Assembly: GCF_000974425.1 (NCBI RefSeq)
Contig: NZ_CP010429.1
Location: 4,945,501-5,009,500, forward strand
Direction of reading: 5' to 3'
DNA from: Spirosoma radiotolerans
GTDB taxonomy: Bacteria; Bacteroidota; Bacteroidia; Cytophagales; Spirosomataceae
Length of the DNA: 64,000 nt
A program made the translations under genes and the position numbers. The notes below the pieces were generated by a model, which did no database searches, was not told where the DNA came from, and saw only the letters and a list, made by a program, of their open reading frames with translations. How positions within the stretch are numbered: the first letter of the stretch is position 1; each line of letters begins with the position of its first letter. This document shows, in pieces, positions 17,475 to 26,579 of this stretch.

Positions 17475-19133
17475 ATGCGCTTCTCGAAACGCCTTACCCT
17501 GTTAGCCTCCTCGGCCCTTGTGGCGGGTGGCATTGGCTTTTTTTCGTTCAAGACCGATGACCGGTTTTTCGAGATAGCCCGTAACCTCGATATTTATGCC
17601 ACGCTGTTTAAGGAACTCAACCTCTATTATGTCGATGAGGTGAACCCAAACCGCATGGTCAAAACCAGTATCGACGCCATGCTGAAAGCCCTCGATCCTT
17701 ACACGAACTTCTTCGCTGAAGACGAGATTGAGGACTACATGACCATGACCACCGGCCGCTACAACGGCATTGGCGCCCTAATTGGTCAGCGGCAGGGTAA
17801 AAGCATTGTCTTGATGGTATACGAAGGGACCCCCGCCGAAAAGTCCGGCCTGCAAATTGGCGATGAAGTAGTCAAAGTGGATGGCGTGGACCTGAAAGCT
17901 CGCAAAGACGCCGATCCCGGAAAGCTGCTAAAAGGGCAGAATAACACAGCGGTGAAACTGACCGTTCGACGGTATGGGCAAAAAGATCCGGTAGAGCTTA
18001 GTGTCATCCGCGATGTGGTAAAAATGACGAATGTGCCCTACTACGGCATGGTTTCCGACGATGTTGGCTATATTGATCTTAAGGATTTTACCGCCACAGC
18101 CTCTCGGGAGGTACGGACTGCGTTTCAGGAGCTGAAGGGCAAGGGCATGAAAAAACTCATTCTCGATGTCCGGGAAAACCCAGGTGGCTTGCTCAACATG
18201 GCCATCGACATCTCCAATATTTTTATTCCGAAGGATTCGGAGGTGGTCACAACGAAAGGGAAAGTGACGGAGTGGAACAAGACCTACACGGCCATGAACC
18301 CACCGCTGGACCTTGAGATGCCGATTGTTGTACTGACAAATAGCCATAGCGCATCAGCGGCCGAGATCGTATCCGGAGTAATTCAGGATTACGACCGGGG
18401 TGTATTGGTTGGCCAGCGCACGTACGGAAAAGGCCTTGTTCAGACCACCCGCGAGTTATCGTTTAATACCAAATTGAAAATCACCACGGCTAAGTACTAC
18501 ATTCCCAGCGGGCGTTGTATTCAGGCCATTGACTATAGCCATCGCAACCCGGATGGTAGCGTTGGCAAAATTCCGGATTCCCTCAAAACCGCGTTTAAAA
18601 CCAAAGCGGGTCGGGTCGTTTATGATGGTGGGGGTGTACTTCCCGATGTGGTTGTAGAAGCCCAAACGCCTTCGCCGGTAGCGCTCAGCTTAACCAACAA
18701 AGGCCTGATTTTTGACTATGCGGTGAAGTATCGCCACGAGCACGCCAGCATCAAGCCCGCCCGCGAGTTTCATCTGACGGATGCTGAATACAGCGAATTT
18801 GCCAAGTGGCTGGGCGATAAAGAGTATGATTACACCACCCAGGTAGAGAAAGACCTCGGCACACTCGAAGCGTCGGCTAAGAAAGAAAAATACTTCGATC
18901 AGATTCAGGATCAGCTCAAGTCGCTTAAAACGAAAATGTCGCACAGCAAAGATGCCGATCTGAACACGTTCAAGCTTGAACTGAAAACGCTTCTGGAGCA
19001 GGAAATAGCGGGTCATTATTATCTGCAAAAAGGGCTTAAAGAAGCCTCGTTCTCAACAGACCCCGAAATGAAAGCGGCTCTCGACTTATTTAAAGACATG
19101 CCCCGCTACGGGACAATTTTGAAAGGGAAATAA
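17475..19133 (+). CDS. C-terminal processing peptidase (S41 family) with PDZ domain
   Basis: 552 residues. An N-terminal signal or anchor helix (LTLLASSALVAGGIGFFSF) is followed by a helical region, a PDZ domain (about residues 95-165, GTPAEKSGLQIGDEVVKVDG), and the S41 catalytic domain. The catalytic serine is in SHSASAAEIVSG and the lysine in QRTYGKGLVQTT. An additional C-terminal helical domain of about 170 residues is present. Periplasmic tail-specific proteases of this type trim or degrade envelope proteins. It starts 65 bp after rnpA and is probably co-transcribed. Confidence 0.92.
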   Translation: MRFSKRLTLLASSALVAGGIGFFSFKTDDRFFEIARNLDIYATLFKELNLYYVDEVNPNRMVKTSIDAMLKALDPYTNFFAEDEIEDYMTMTTGRYNGIGALIGQRQGKSIVLMVYEGTPAEKSGLQIGDEVVKVDGVDLKARKDADPGKLLKGQNNTAVKLTVRRYGQKDPVELSVIRDVVKMTNVPYYGMVSDDVGYIDLKDFTATASREVRTAFQELKGKGMKKLILDVRENPGGLLNMAIDISNIFIPKDSEVVTTKGKVTEWNKTYTAMNPPLDLEMPIVVLTNSHSASAAEIVSGVIQDYDRGVLVGQRTYGKGLVQTTRELSFNTKLKITTAKYYIPSGRCIQAIDYSHRNPDGSVGKIPDSLKTAFKTKAGRVVYDGGGVLPDVVVEAQTPSPVALSLTNKGLIFDYAVKYRHEHASIKPAREFHLTDAEYSEFAKWLGDKEYDYTTQVEKDLGTLEASAKKEKYFDQIQDQLKSLKTKMSHSKDADLNTFKLELKTLLEQEIAGHYYLQKGLKEASFSTDPEMKAALDLFKDMPRYGTILKGK

Positions 19134-19135
19134 AT

Positions 19136-19624
19136 TAGAACACAGATTCTTATGATTTTTAAGATTAGTTATGATCTTTTCGATCGTTGGTAAAAACTTT
19201 GCGTTTATGCTGCGGTTGACGACCAAAATTAAGTAGCAGGCCCACTTCAATATTAGTGGCTTTGAGATAATTAGTGAGCTGCGCTTCATGTTCAGGCGCT
19301 AGTCCATCAGCAGCTTTTAATTCGACTATAACGCAACTATTAATGATTAAATCTGCATAGTATACACCAACTTTCTCGCTATCATAAAAAACATCAATAG
19401 GCTGTTGGGCTATGCAGACTAGCCCTATTTTGCGCAGTTCAATACGCATTGCATTTTCATAAACCTTTTCTAAAAAACAATATCCCAGGGTGTTGTAAAC
19501 CTTATAAAAAGATTTTAATATTAATTGCGTAATGTCAGAGTGCTGGTAGTTACTATTCATAACTATTAAGATACTTACTAAAAATCATAAAAGCATCTTA
19601 ACAATCTTAAAAATCAGTGTTCTA
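19136..19624. mobile_element. Inverted-repeat-bounded cassette carrying a GxxExxY gene
   Basis: The 489-bp segment begins TAGAACACAGA at 19136 and ends with CAGTGTTCTA at 19624. The arms match in inverted orientation in two blocks: TAGAACAC (8 bp) and GATTTTTAAGATT (13 bp), the left arm having nine extra bases between them. The segment starts 2 bp after the S41 stop and ends 5 bp before the lutC stop, and it is more AT-rich than both neighbours. This looks like a non-autonomous inserted unit; no transposase is encoded. Confidence 0.55.
19165..19560 (-). CDS. GxxExxY family protein
   Basis: 131 residues. The naming motif appears near residue 26 as GYCFLEKVYENAM, in the place of the usual G-x-x-(F)-L-E-x-x-Y. 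The DLIINSCVIVELKA segment resembles the D...ExK core of PDDEXK-type nucleases, and the protein ends with the basic FGRQPQHKRKV. The biological role of the family is unknown; nuclease-like activity is inferred from the fold assignment of the family. Base composition is AT-rich compared with neighbours, and the gene is flanked by inverted repeats. Confidence 0.85.
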   Translation of the reverse strand: MNSNYQHSDITQLILKSFYKVYNTLGYCFLEKVYENAMRIELRKIGLVCIAQQPIDVFYDSEKVGVYYADLIINSCVIVELKAADGLAPEHEAQLTNYLKATNIEVGLLLNFGRQPQHKRKVFTNDRKDHN

Positions 19625-19629
19625 TCCTA

Positions 19630-20214
19630 TCAAGGCAATAGATACACCACCAGCGAGCGGGCACCGTGGGCACCAATGACCAGACTTTGTTCAATATCAG
19701 CCGTTTTAGACGGGCCACAGATAAACGTTCCGAAGCCGGTATCATCGACAGTCAACAATTTGTATGCGTCGTGCATGTTGGGCACAATAGTCGACTGCCG
19801 AATGATGATGACCAAAAACTGGGTAATCATCGGCACGGCCCGCTGAGGAATCTGACGTTCATCCACCCAGATAGCCGCGTTCTCTGCTACTGCCAACGGC
19901 CCTTCGATAATGGCCAGATTTAACCCGGATAGCTCATGCGGATCACTGACGTTCATGGTCACATCGGCCAGTTCAGACAGTTCCGGGCAGGCCGTCGCTA
20001 CATTCGTCAGATTAGGATACTTCTTCCGTATATCATCTTTAATCGCTTCATAATTAGGCACAATGACCGCGGCACCTCCCACAAATGTGAGTACGTCGAT
20101 AAATTGCTTCGTCAGGTCTGGAAATACCGACGTAAAGGTGAACTGAGTGGGAATGGGGCGTAAGTCTGGCTGATTAGCCTGAATATTAGCCAGCATCTGA
20201 TCGCGGGTGGTCAT
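19630..20214 (-). CDS. lutC: Lactate utilization protein C (LUD domain)
   Basis: 194 residues of the LUD family. Segments such as EGPLAVAENAAIWVDE and the C-terminal FGTFICGPSKTADIEQSLVIG, followed by GAHGARSL, are the recognisable family blocks. LutC works with LutA and LutB in oxidising L-lactate to pyruvate. Its start codon overlaps the lutB stop (ATGA-type, 20211-20214), so the two are translationally coupled. Confidence 0.88.
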   Translation of the reverse strand: MTTRDQMLANIQANQPDLRPIPTQFTFTSVFPDLTKQFIDVLTFVGGAAVIVPNYEAIKDDIRKKYPNLTNVATACPELSELADVTMNVSDPHELSGLNLAIIEGPLAVAENAAIWVDERQIPQRAVPMITQFLVIIIRQSTIVPNMHDAYKLLTVDDTGFGTFICGPSKTADIEQSLVIGAHGARSLVVYLLP

Positions 20215-21590
20215 GCTTTCTTCTGATTAACGTACCAATCATGGAAACTTTCGGCGGGGGGCTCGGGCATATCCCGTTGATTGTACCAGGGATTAAGGCC
20301 GTTTTCGACCGTGATCGGCGCGAACCGCAGGACACCCCGCCCTACTTTACCCGCCATCCGGTATAAGCGGGGCGACTCCAGCACGGTGGCCATCGCTTTC
20401 ATAGCCACGGTTTTGGTCGTAGGGCCGTAGCCTTCCTGCATCAATACCTGCCGCCATTTATACAGTTGCTCATGAATATCAATCTTAACCGGACATACGT
20501 TGGAACACGACCCGCAAAGCGTGGAGGCAAATGGCAGATCGGCATTTTGTTTCATGTCCAGATTCGGAGCCAGGATAGACCCGATTGGCCCGGCCACGGC
20601 GCTGTGGTAACTAAACCCACCTGACCGCCGATAAACGGGACAGGTATTGAGGCAAGCTGCACACCGGATGCATTTGAGCGAATTACGAAAATCAGGCCGA
20701 CCCAGTTGGCGACTCCGCCCGTTATCCACAATAACGATATGCATCTCCTGGCCCGACCTGGGCCGGTGGAAATGACTGGAAAATGTTGTAATAGGCTGGC
20801 CCGTAGCCGAACGAGCCAGCAACCGCAAAAATACGCCCAGATGTTCAGCACGGGGGATGACCTTTTCAAAACCCATAGCGGCAATGTGCACATCGGCCAG
20901 ATGAGCGCCCATATCGGCATTGCCCTCGTTGGTACACACCACAAATCCACCCGTTTCGGCAATGGCAAAGTTGACGCCCGTCAGCGCTACTTTTCGCGTC
21001 AGGAATGTCTCCCGCAGGTGTTGCCGGGCCGCTTCGGTCAGATATTGCGGGTCGGTCGCGCCTTTGTCGGTACCCAGATGCTGGTGAAAGGTTTCGCCCA
21101 CATCGGCTTTGGTCAGGTGAATGGCGGGCAAGACAATATGGGAAGGTGGTTCGCCCCGCATCTGCACAATTCGCTCGCCCAGATCGCTGTCAATGACGTC
21201 GATTCCCTTGTCAATCAGGTATTTGTTCAAGTGGCATTCTTCTGTCAGCATCGACTTCGACTTCACCAGTTGAGTAGCGCCTGCCTGCTGAATGATCTGG
21301 TGGATGATCGCGTTGTGTTCCTCACCGTCGGCTGCCCAGTGGACCTTGATGCCGTTACGGATCGCATTTTGCTCGAACTGGATCAGCAGATCGTGCATGT
21401 TGGAGAGCACATGGTTTTTTATCTGCGAGGCAGCCTCGCGTAGCTGCTCCCATTCGGGTATCTGGGCTACAGCCCGGTCGCGTTTGGTGCGCACAAACCA
21501 AAGCGTTTCGTCGTGCCAGTCGACTTTGGCTTCGTTTTTATTGAATTCGACAGCTGCGTCGGCATGATCTAAGGTAAGCTGTTTGTTCAT
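20211..21590 (-). CDS. lutB: Lactate utilization iron-sulfur protein B
   Basis: 459 residues. An N-terminal LUD domain (about residues 65-290) is followed by two cysteine clusters for [4Fe-4S] centres: CIRCAACLNTCPVY at about 310 and CGSCSNVCPVKIDIH at about 360. The C-terminal tail matches the LutB extension. LutB is the electron-transfer core of the LutABC complex for lactate oxidation. It is flanked by lutA upstream and lutC downstream on the same strand; an unusual long hairpin separates it from lutA. Confidence 0.92.
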   Translation of the reverse strand: MNKQLTLDHADAAVEFNKNEAKVDWHDETLWFVRTKRDRAVAQIPEWEQLREAASQIKNHVLSNMHDLLIQFEQNAIRNGIKVHWAADGEEHNAIIHQIIQQAGATQLVKSKSMLTEECHLNKYLIDKGIDVIDSDLGERIVQMRGEPPSHIVLPAIHLTKADVGETFHQHLGTDKGATDPQYLTEAARQHLRETFLTRKVALTGVNFAIAETGGFVVCTNEGNADMGAHLADVHIAAMGFEKVIPRAEHLGVFLRLLARSATGQPITTFSSHFHRPRSGQEMHIVIVDNGRSRQLGRPDFRNSLKCIRCAACLNTCPVYRRSGGFSYHSAVAGPIGSILAPNLDMKQNADLPFASTLCGSCSNVCPVKIDIHEQLYKWRQVLMQEGYGPTTKTVAMKAMATVLESPRLYRMAGKVGRGVLRFAPITVENGLNPWYNQRDMPEPPAESFHDWYVNQKKA

Positions 21591-21615
21591 CAGGTTTTGT
21601 TGTTTTAAAACCAGT

Positions 21616-21666
21616 TGACCACCCCCGACTCCCTCCTTTTTTCAAGGAGGGAGTCGGGGGTGGTCA
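21616..21666. repeat. 23-bp perfect hairpin between lutA and lutB
   Basis: Arms at 21616-21638 and 21644-21666 are perfectly complementary (they contain CCACCCCCGACTCCCTCC), with a 5-base loop. It starts 5 bp after the lutA stop and ends 25 bp before the lutB start. No T run follows on the minus strand, so it is not a classical terminator; it may reduce or stabilise the downstream message, or be a dispersed repeat. Confidence 0.75.
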
Positions 21667-21670
21667 GTTT

Positions 21671-22405
21671 CTAAAGTGTCGCTGTCAAAATCTCTGCGAT
21701 GTGTTTGACCTGTACAGTTGAATTTGCCCGTTTCAGAATGCCTTCCATGTGCATCAGACACGAGACGTCTACGCCGGTAATGTAGTTTACACCATGACGC
21801 AGGTGATCGGCCACGCGATCTTTGCCCATTTTTACCGAAACGGCTTCTTCCGTTACGCAGAATGTGCCACCAAAACCACAACACTCATCGCGCCGGTCAA
21901 GCTGCACCAGCTCCAGCCCGTTCACCAGGTTGAGTAACTGCACGGGCTTCGAAAAGGGTGGTGCCACCAGCTCCGACATTTGCGCCAGCCCTAACCCACG
22001 CTGGCCATGGCAACTCTGGTGCAGGCCCACCTTATAGGGAAACGTAGCGTTCAGCGCCGAAACGTGCAGAATATCCGTCAAAAATTCAGTAAGTTCATAC
22101 ACTCGCGACCGGATGCCCTTGGCAACCTCTTCGTTGACCGAATGCAGGTGGTGTTTAATATGCAACGTGCAACTTCCCGACGGCGAAACGATGTACTCAT
22201 AGTCGGCAAAATTGCGAACGAAGTTCTCGTTACAGCCCCCCGTCAAATGCTCAAAGCCAGAGTTTGCCATGGGCTGACCGCAACAGGTCTGCTGGAGTGG
22301 ATACGACACCTCGCACCCAACTTTTTCCAGTAGATTAAGCGTAGCAATCGCTACTTTTGGATAGAACTGGTCAATGTAACAAGGAATAAACAGGCCAACT
22401 TTCAT
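21671..22405 (-). CDS. lutA: Lactate utilization protein A (CCG-domain)
   Basis: 244 residues with the two CCG (heterodisulfide reductase-like) cysteine motifs: QQTCCGQPMANSGF at about residue 40 and RRDECCGFGGTFCV at about residue 172. Such motifs bind an iron-sulfur cluster. LutA is the first gene of the lutABC operon for L-lactate oxidation. A TACATTTG -7 box lies on the minus strand at 22473-22466, about 60 bp upstream, but no good -33 box is seen. Confidence 0.92.
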   Translation of the reverse strand: MKVGLFIPCYIDQFYPKVAIATLNLLEKVGCEVSYPLQQTCCGQPMANSGFEHLTGGCNENFVRNFADYEYIVSPSGSCTLHIKHHLHSVNEEVAKGIRSRVYELTEFLTDILHVSALNATFPYKVGLHQSCHGQRGLGLAQMSELVAPPFSKPVQLLNLVNGLELVQLDRRDECCGFGGTFCVTEEAVSVKMGKDRVADHLRHGVNYITGVDVSCLMHMEGILKRANSTVQVKHIAEILTATL

Positions 22406-23040
22406 GTTCGATTCAGACTAACAGTTCCCAAAAAGCATCGGGTAAAACAGGGCGGCTTTACTCAACAAATGTAAAGAACATAAAACTACATCCTTCCTGT
22501 ACTTTCCCAGTCAAAAGGCATTCATAAAGAAACGTTACTCTCTGCCCGCTATTACTTAGCTTGCCCTCGGTTGCTCTGCGGTTGTAGGGACAGAGCAACC
22601 GTCAGGTTAAAGATTTGATTGACTATAAGGGTGAGCTTTCCTTGTCTTTGTCCTCACTTAAGTACAAGGCAAAAGTGCTATGACCGTTTTGTAATCAGCC
22701 TGATTGAGCTACATATCCTGCAAGTAGTCTGGTTTCCAGCAAAACATACTCAGACACCATAACCAACGGCTGGATCGGCATAGAATCGCCGGAGAAAGCG
22801 CATACATAGCTGGAGTTTTTTTATATCGATTCGGTTAGCTAACGATTCGTTCCAGGGCACGGCTTTAAGGGCTCAAGCCAGCATGGGAGACATTGAGCAA
22901 GGCGGTGAGCGACTGACCTAACAGGCGCAGTCGTCGTTAGTCGATGGGCACATGGAGATTTACTTGGCGCACAACGCTTGCTGTCTGTCTTGTATGAGGA
23001 GAGAGCCTAAACATTCTGCCGGGCCGCCGGGCGGTTCAGA
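22406..23040. other. 635-bp gap between lutA and a divergent-facing SDR gene's end
   Basis: No convincing gene. It holds the lutA promoter region at its left, a hairpin at 22568-22601 (11-bp stem CGGTTGCTCTG, 12-base loop) and, near 22880-23010, a plus-strand stretch that reads like protein but is broken by stops (for example GDIEQGGERLT then a stop). The latter may be an old gene remnant; I could not recognise it. Confidence 0.4.
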
Positions 23041-23754
23041 CTACCACGTAGCCTCTCGCTTATCATGCCAGAATTTACCGGTTTCAGACTGAGGAGCTTC
23101 CGTAGCCAGCCATACAATCGTTTCAGCTCCCTTTTCAACAGGCCGGCTGGCGCTGGAACCGCCCATGTCGGTGCGTACCCAGCCAGGATCAACGCAGTTG
23201 ACAGCAATGTTCTGTCCTCTTAGGGCACCGGCGAATTGCCTGGTTACGGCATTGAGCGCCGTTTTGGAAATGCTGTAAGCGGGTGCATAGGTACCCATGC
23301 CAGCTAATGAGCCAGCCCCACTCGAAACATTGATGACTCGGGCGCCAGCATGACTTTTCTGTAAATGCTCTAGAAAATACTGAATGACCATAATCGGTCC
23401 GGAAACATTCGTTTTCAAGGTTCGATCCAGCATTTCCGGATTCAGGTCGATAATATTCTCGCCATGATCTTCCAGAACGGCCGCGTTATTGATCAACACA
23501 TCCAGATGATCAGCCTTTTGGGACAGGGTTCCACAGGCTGTTCGGATGCTAACTGGGTCTGTTACATCGAGTTGAATGAACGTTACCTCATAGCCTTGTT
23601 GACAAAGCTCTTCGGCGGCCTCCCGCCCTTTGGTTATGTCGCGGGCACCGATAAAAACGGCAAACCCATGCTGGGCTAATTGCCGGGCAATTTCTTTACC
23701 GATTCCCTTATTGGCTCCCGTAATGAGGGCAGTGCGCTGGTGTTCCGTTTTCAT
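23041..23754 (-). CDS. Short-chain dehydrogenase/reductase (carbonyl reductase-like)
   Basis: 237 residues of classical SDR type. The NAD(P)-binding motif TGANKGIG is near residue 12, the structural NNAA motif near residue 90, the catalytic serine in INVSSGAGS and the Y-x-x-x-K as YSISK near residue 159. PGWVRTDMGG follows, as in plant/bacterial carbonyl reductases. Substrate unknown. It is a stand-alone minus-strand gene with a 146-bp divergent gap to the beta-barrel gene at 23901. Confidence 0.88.
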   Translation of the reverse strand: MKTEHQRTALITGANKGIGKEIARQLAQHGFAVFIGARDITKGREAAEELCQQGYEVTFIQLDVTDPVSIRTACGTLSQKADHLDVLINNAAVLEDHGENIIDLNPEMLDRTLKTNVSGPIMVIQYFLEHLQKSHAGARVINVSSGAGSLAGMGTYAPAYSISKTALNAVTRQFAGALRGQNIAVNCVDPGWVRTDMGGSSASRPVEKGAETIVWLATEAPQSETGKFWHDKREATW

Positions 23755-23900
23755 AGTTACTGATTTACTCTCCTTTACTTACTCCACTTCCGGGTAAAAT
23801 GTTTGTAAAAATAACCGTATCCTCAAACTCATTAACCGTTCCCTAAGTGCTGTTGTATAAATTAGTAGATTAGCAGCTAATCTTACAAAGTCAATTCCTA

Positions 23901-24713
23901 ATGAAGTATTTAATGAATTCGCTTTCTTGTTTTTTGGCGCTTACACTTCTGCCTGTTGGACTATCCATAGCACAGAGTACATCAACGACGCCAACGAGTA
24001 CGACCACATCGGGCAGTACAAACCGCATGCAGGATCTATACGATGAACATCACGGCATTAACAGAAAAAAAGCAACGACAACCAATGCGCCCGCTGTTTC
24101 GCCAACTGAAAAGTCTGCTACTGACCAATCAACTGTGGACAGGAGTCCGTCGAGCCAGGCATCGATGGATGGGAGTACATCCCGCACCCGAATTGGTATT
24201 CGGGGTGGTGTAACCTATCCGTTCTTCACGGAAAAGCCAGTAGGTGTTGATCCAGTTCTGGGCTTTGTGGGTGGACTAACGTTTAATTTTGGGACTGGTA
24301 CTGTATCGTTTCAACCGGAAGTCAATTATACGCGATACAGTCAAAAAGTAAACGCATTTGGCTTCACCACAAAAAGAGCGAATGATGTTTTAGAAGTACC
24401 TTTACTCCTAAAAATATCCTCAGGAACTTATGCAGGAAACCGTTTCTTTCTGAATGTAGGCCCTTATGCCGCCTACGCCATGAGTGCCAGTGAAGACGGC
24501 AAGAAAATATCGCTCGATGGGACCAAAGGGCGATTTGGATTTGGCGCGGCAGCCGGTGTTGGCGCAGCTATAAAAGCTGGTCCAGGTCACGTGACGGTCG
24601 AAGTCAGAGGTTTGTATCCGCTGGGTAATACCGATAGTGGATTCAATACCGATTCAAAAACAATTTTTGGGCAAGGAACGCTCGGTTATATATTTCCCCT
24701 GGGTGGTCAGTAA
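23901..24713 (+). CDS. Outer-membrane beta-barrel protein with Ser/Thr-rich N-terminal linker
   Basis: 270 residues. A signal peptide (about residues 1-25, ending SIAQS) is followed by a low-complexity Thr/Ser-rich linker to about residue 95. The barrel then begins with TRIGIRGGVTYPFF and contains FNFGTGTVSFQPEVNYTRYS and further amphipathic strands to the C-terminus. It belongs to the general Bacteroidota outer-membrane beta-barrel group; specific function unknown. A strong hairpin terminator follows 30 bp after the stop. Confidence 0.75.
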   Translation: MKYLMNSLSCFLALTLLPVGLSIAQSTSTTPTSTTTSGSTNRMQDLYDEHHGINRKKATTTNAPAVSPTEKSATDQSTVDRSPSSQASMDGSTSRTRIGIRGGVTYPFFTEKPVGVDPVLGFVGGLTFNFGTGTVSFQPEVNYTRYSQKVNAFGFTTKRANDVLEVPLLLKISSGTYAGNRFFLNVGPYAAYAMSASEDGKKISLDGTKGRFGFGAAAGVGAAIKAGPGHVTVEVRGLYPLGNTDSGFNTDSKTIFGQGTLGYIFPLGGQ

Positions 24714-24742
24714 ATAACGAAATTTCTCATAGAGTGGGTTTT

Positions 24743-24778
24743 AAAATGGCGACGACCGGTTGATCGTCGCCATTTTTG
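24743..24778. terminator. Bidirectional terminator between convergent genes
   Basis: 13-bp perfect stem (AAAATGGCGACGA and TCGTCGCCATTTT) with an 8-base loop, A run on the left and T5 on the right. It separates the plus-strand beta-barrel gene from the minus-strand DUF2807 gene. Confidence 0.8.
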
Positions 24779-24803
24779 TTTTTCCATGAAAAAGTACAGG
24801 CGC

Positions 24804-25526
24804 TCAGCTTTGCTTCCGAATCTTCGATAGGCCCGTCGCTTCCTGCGACGTTACTGATGGATTACCGGTGTAATTGACGGTACTAACCCCATCGGCTGAA
24901 GCTGACAAGGTTTCCGTAACATGAATATCGGCCCGGCTAGCTCCATCGGCCCGGACGCTGGCGCGGGCAATCGTTAATTTGTCAGCGTTTAGTTTACCCG
25001 CCCCCGACAATCGGATATCAGCTTCAGTAGCCGTTCCCTGTAAATTAGCCTGCGAACCTTCTTTCACCGTTAACTTCAGACTTTTCGTTGAAACGGGTGC
25101 GGTCAGGCGACTACCGGTTTCAACAGTTGTCGTTAATTTGCTGCTCTCGATCGGCAAATCAGACTCGACGCTGCAGCCTGTGCTAACCAAAAGTTCATTG
25201 AGTTTAGCTACGTGAATGGTTACGGTCACCCCTTTTGTTTGATTGAAGCTTTTGTTTTTGTCCAGCATAACCGTCAGTTCGCCGTTTTTCACTTCTGTCA
25301 CCACATGCTCTAGGATGTTGCTTTCTCCTTCCAACTCGGCCATGCTGGCATTACCGGCTGCGATGTGAACACGCATGCCTACCCGGACTGTTAATTTGTT
25401 GAAACTACCGATGGTGCGTTGCTGCTTTACAATCTGGCCATTGCCGGTGATCGTATTTTGGGCATAAACGATCTGCGTCAGAAACGTAGTTAAGGCAATA
25501 AAGAAAGTTGTTGTTAGCGTTTTCAT
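24804..25526 (-). CDS. Head-GIN domain protein (DUF2807)
   Basis: 240 residues with a signal peptide (ending IVYAQN). The mature part begins with TGNGQIVKQQRTIGSFNKL and repeats beta-helical turns such as LTVRVGMRVHI, LLVSTGCSVESD and DIRLSGAGKLNAD, the pattern of the DUF2807 right-handed beta-helix family common in Bacteroidota. Its function is not known; an envelope or adhesive role is guesswork. Confidence 0.82.
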   Translation of the reverse strand: MKTLTTTFFIALTTFLTQIVYAQNTITGNGQIVKQQRTIGSFNKLTVRVGMRVHIAAGNASMAELEGESNILEHVVTEVKNGELTVMLDKNKSFNQTKGVTVTIHVAKLNELLVSTGCSVESDLPIESSKLTTTVETGSRLTAPVSTKSLKLTVKEGSQANLQGTATEADIRLSGAGKLNADKLTIARASVRADGASRADIHVTETLSASADGVSTVNYTGNPSVTSQEATGLSKIRKQS

Positions 25527-25649
25527 ATCCGGGAAGCTAAAGGTTCTATTTATATATACAGGGTAAAGATGATCATTATAGACTGGCGTTGCTTCGTTGG
25601 TGAAAAATAGAACGAAGTCCGGTGGATGTTTGGGATAACATCAGGCCGC

Positions 25650-26492
25650 TCACACAAACTCCATACTCTTATTCCATAAGTCAGCGGCCCGTTTGTTTGT
25701 CAGATCATTGTGTTTAACTGACTTAGGTTTTGCATCAGCGAAAAAGCCACCTGAGCCACCCGATTTTCCATCTGTTTTACTTAGTACCGCCAGTGGTGCC
25801 GTCGCTAAATAAACGGATGTTTCGGCTCCCCGCTCCGGTGTCCGCATGAAAGGGCGCGCCAGGCTCATAAGCAAGCTAATGCCACCCGTAAAATTGCTAC
25901 CGAAACCGGAATTGACTACGCCCGGATGTACGGAATAGGCCGTAATACCGGAATCGGCATATCGGTTGGCCAGCTCTTTTGTAAACAATATATTGGCCAG
26001 CTTACCATCGCCATACGCCGATAGAATGGATAACTTTGGGTCCCGCTGAAAAAACCGGGATGCATTGCCCAGACCATACGCAGCAGATGACAGGTTAATG
26101 ATACGAGCCTCGCCGGATGCCTTGAGCAAATCAAGCAGGTGATACGTCAATATAAAATGACCGATGTGATTGGCATAAAACGATTTTTCGACGTTATCAA
26201 CAAATTCAATTCGATCTGGCGAGTAACCTGCATTATTGATCAGTACATCCAGCGTCTGGTGTGTCCGCTTGACCTGCTCGGCCGCCCGACGGACGGAGTC
26301 AGCATCGGTCAGATCGGCCAGCAACAGGTCAACCGTTATAGCGGAGTTAATCCGTTGCAGAACATTCACAGCCTCTTCTCCTTTCGCCTTATTGCGGCAA
26401 AGTAAAATTAGGTTGAAACCTTTCCGGGCCAACGCTTTTGCCGTTGCCAGACCAATACCCACGTTTGCGCCTGTAATCAATGCCGTTTTCAT
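25650..26492 (-). CDS. Short-chain dehydrogenase (retinol dehydrogenase-like)
   Basis: 280 residues. TGANVGIG at residues 7-14 binds the nucleotide, NNAGYSPD is near 88, the catalytic serine is in INLSSAAYGLG and the Y-x-x-x-K appears as YGDGK near residue 165. The overall layout, with CRNKAKGEEA after the second strand (NADP preference) and VHPGVVNSGFG, is like that of the retinol-dehydrogenase-like SDRs. Substrate unknown. A 54-bp palindrome upstream at 26526 isolates it from the MarR transcript. Confidence 0.87.
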   Translation of the reverse strand: MKTALITGANVGIGLATAKALARKGFNLILLCRNKAKGEEAVNVLQRINSAITVDLLLADLTDADSVRRAAEQVKRTHQTLDVLINNAGYSPDRIEFVDNVEKSFYANHIGHFILTYHLLDLLKASGEARIINLSSAAYGLGNASRFFQRDPKLSILSAYGDGKLANILFTKELANRYADSGITAYSVHPGVVNSGFGSNFTGGISLLMSLARPFMRTPERGAETSVYLATAPLAVLSKTDGKSGGSGGFFADAKPKSVKHNDLTNKRAADLWNKSMEFV

Positions 26493-26525
26493 GAATAGCG
26501 ATTTATGAATAATTCCCGTATAAAA

Positions 26526-26579
26526 AAACAGATTCGAGCAGACTAGTTCATCGATGAACTAGTCTGCTCGAATCTGTTT
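26526..26579 (-). terminator. 54-bp perfect palindrome, terminator on the minus strand
   Basis: The sequence is fully self-complementary over 54 bp (centre ATCGAT at 26550-26555). On the minus strand it is followed by a run of seven T, as needed for intrinsic termination, while the plus side lacks a T run. It would end a transcript coming from the marR gene and the fragment at 26719. Confidence 0.75.
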
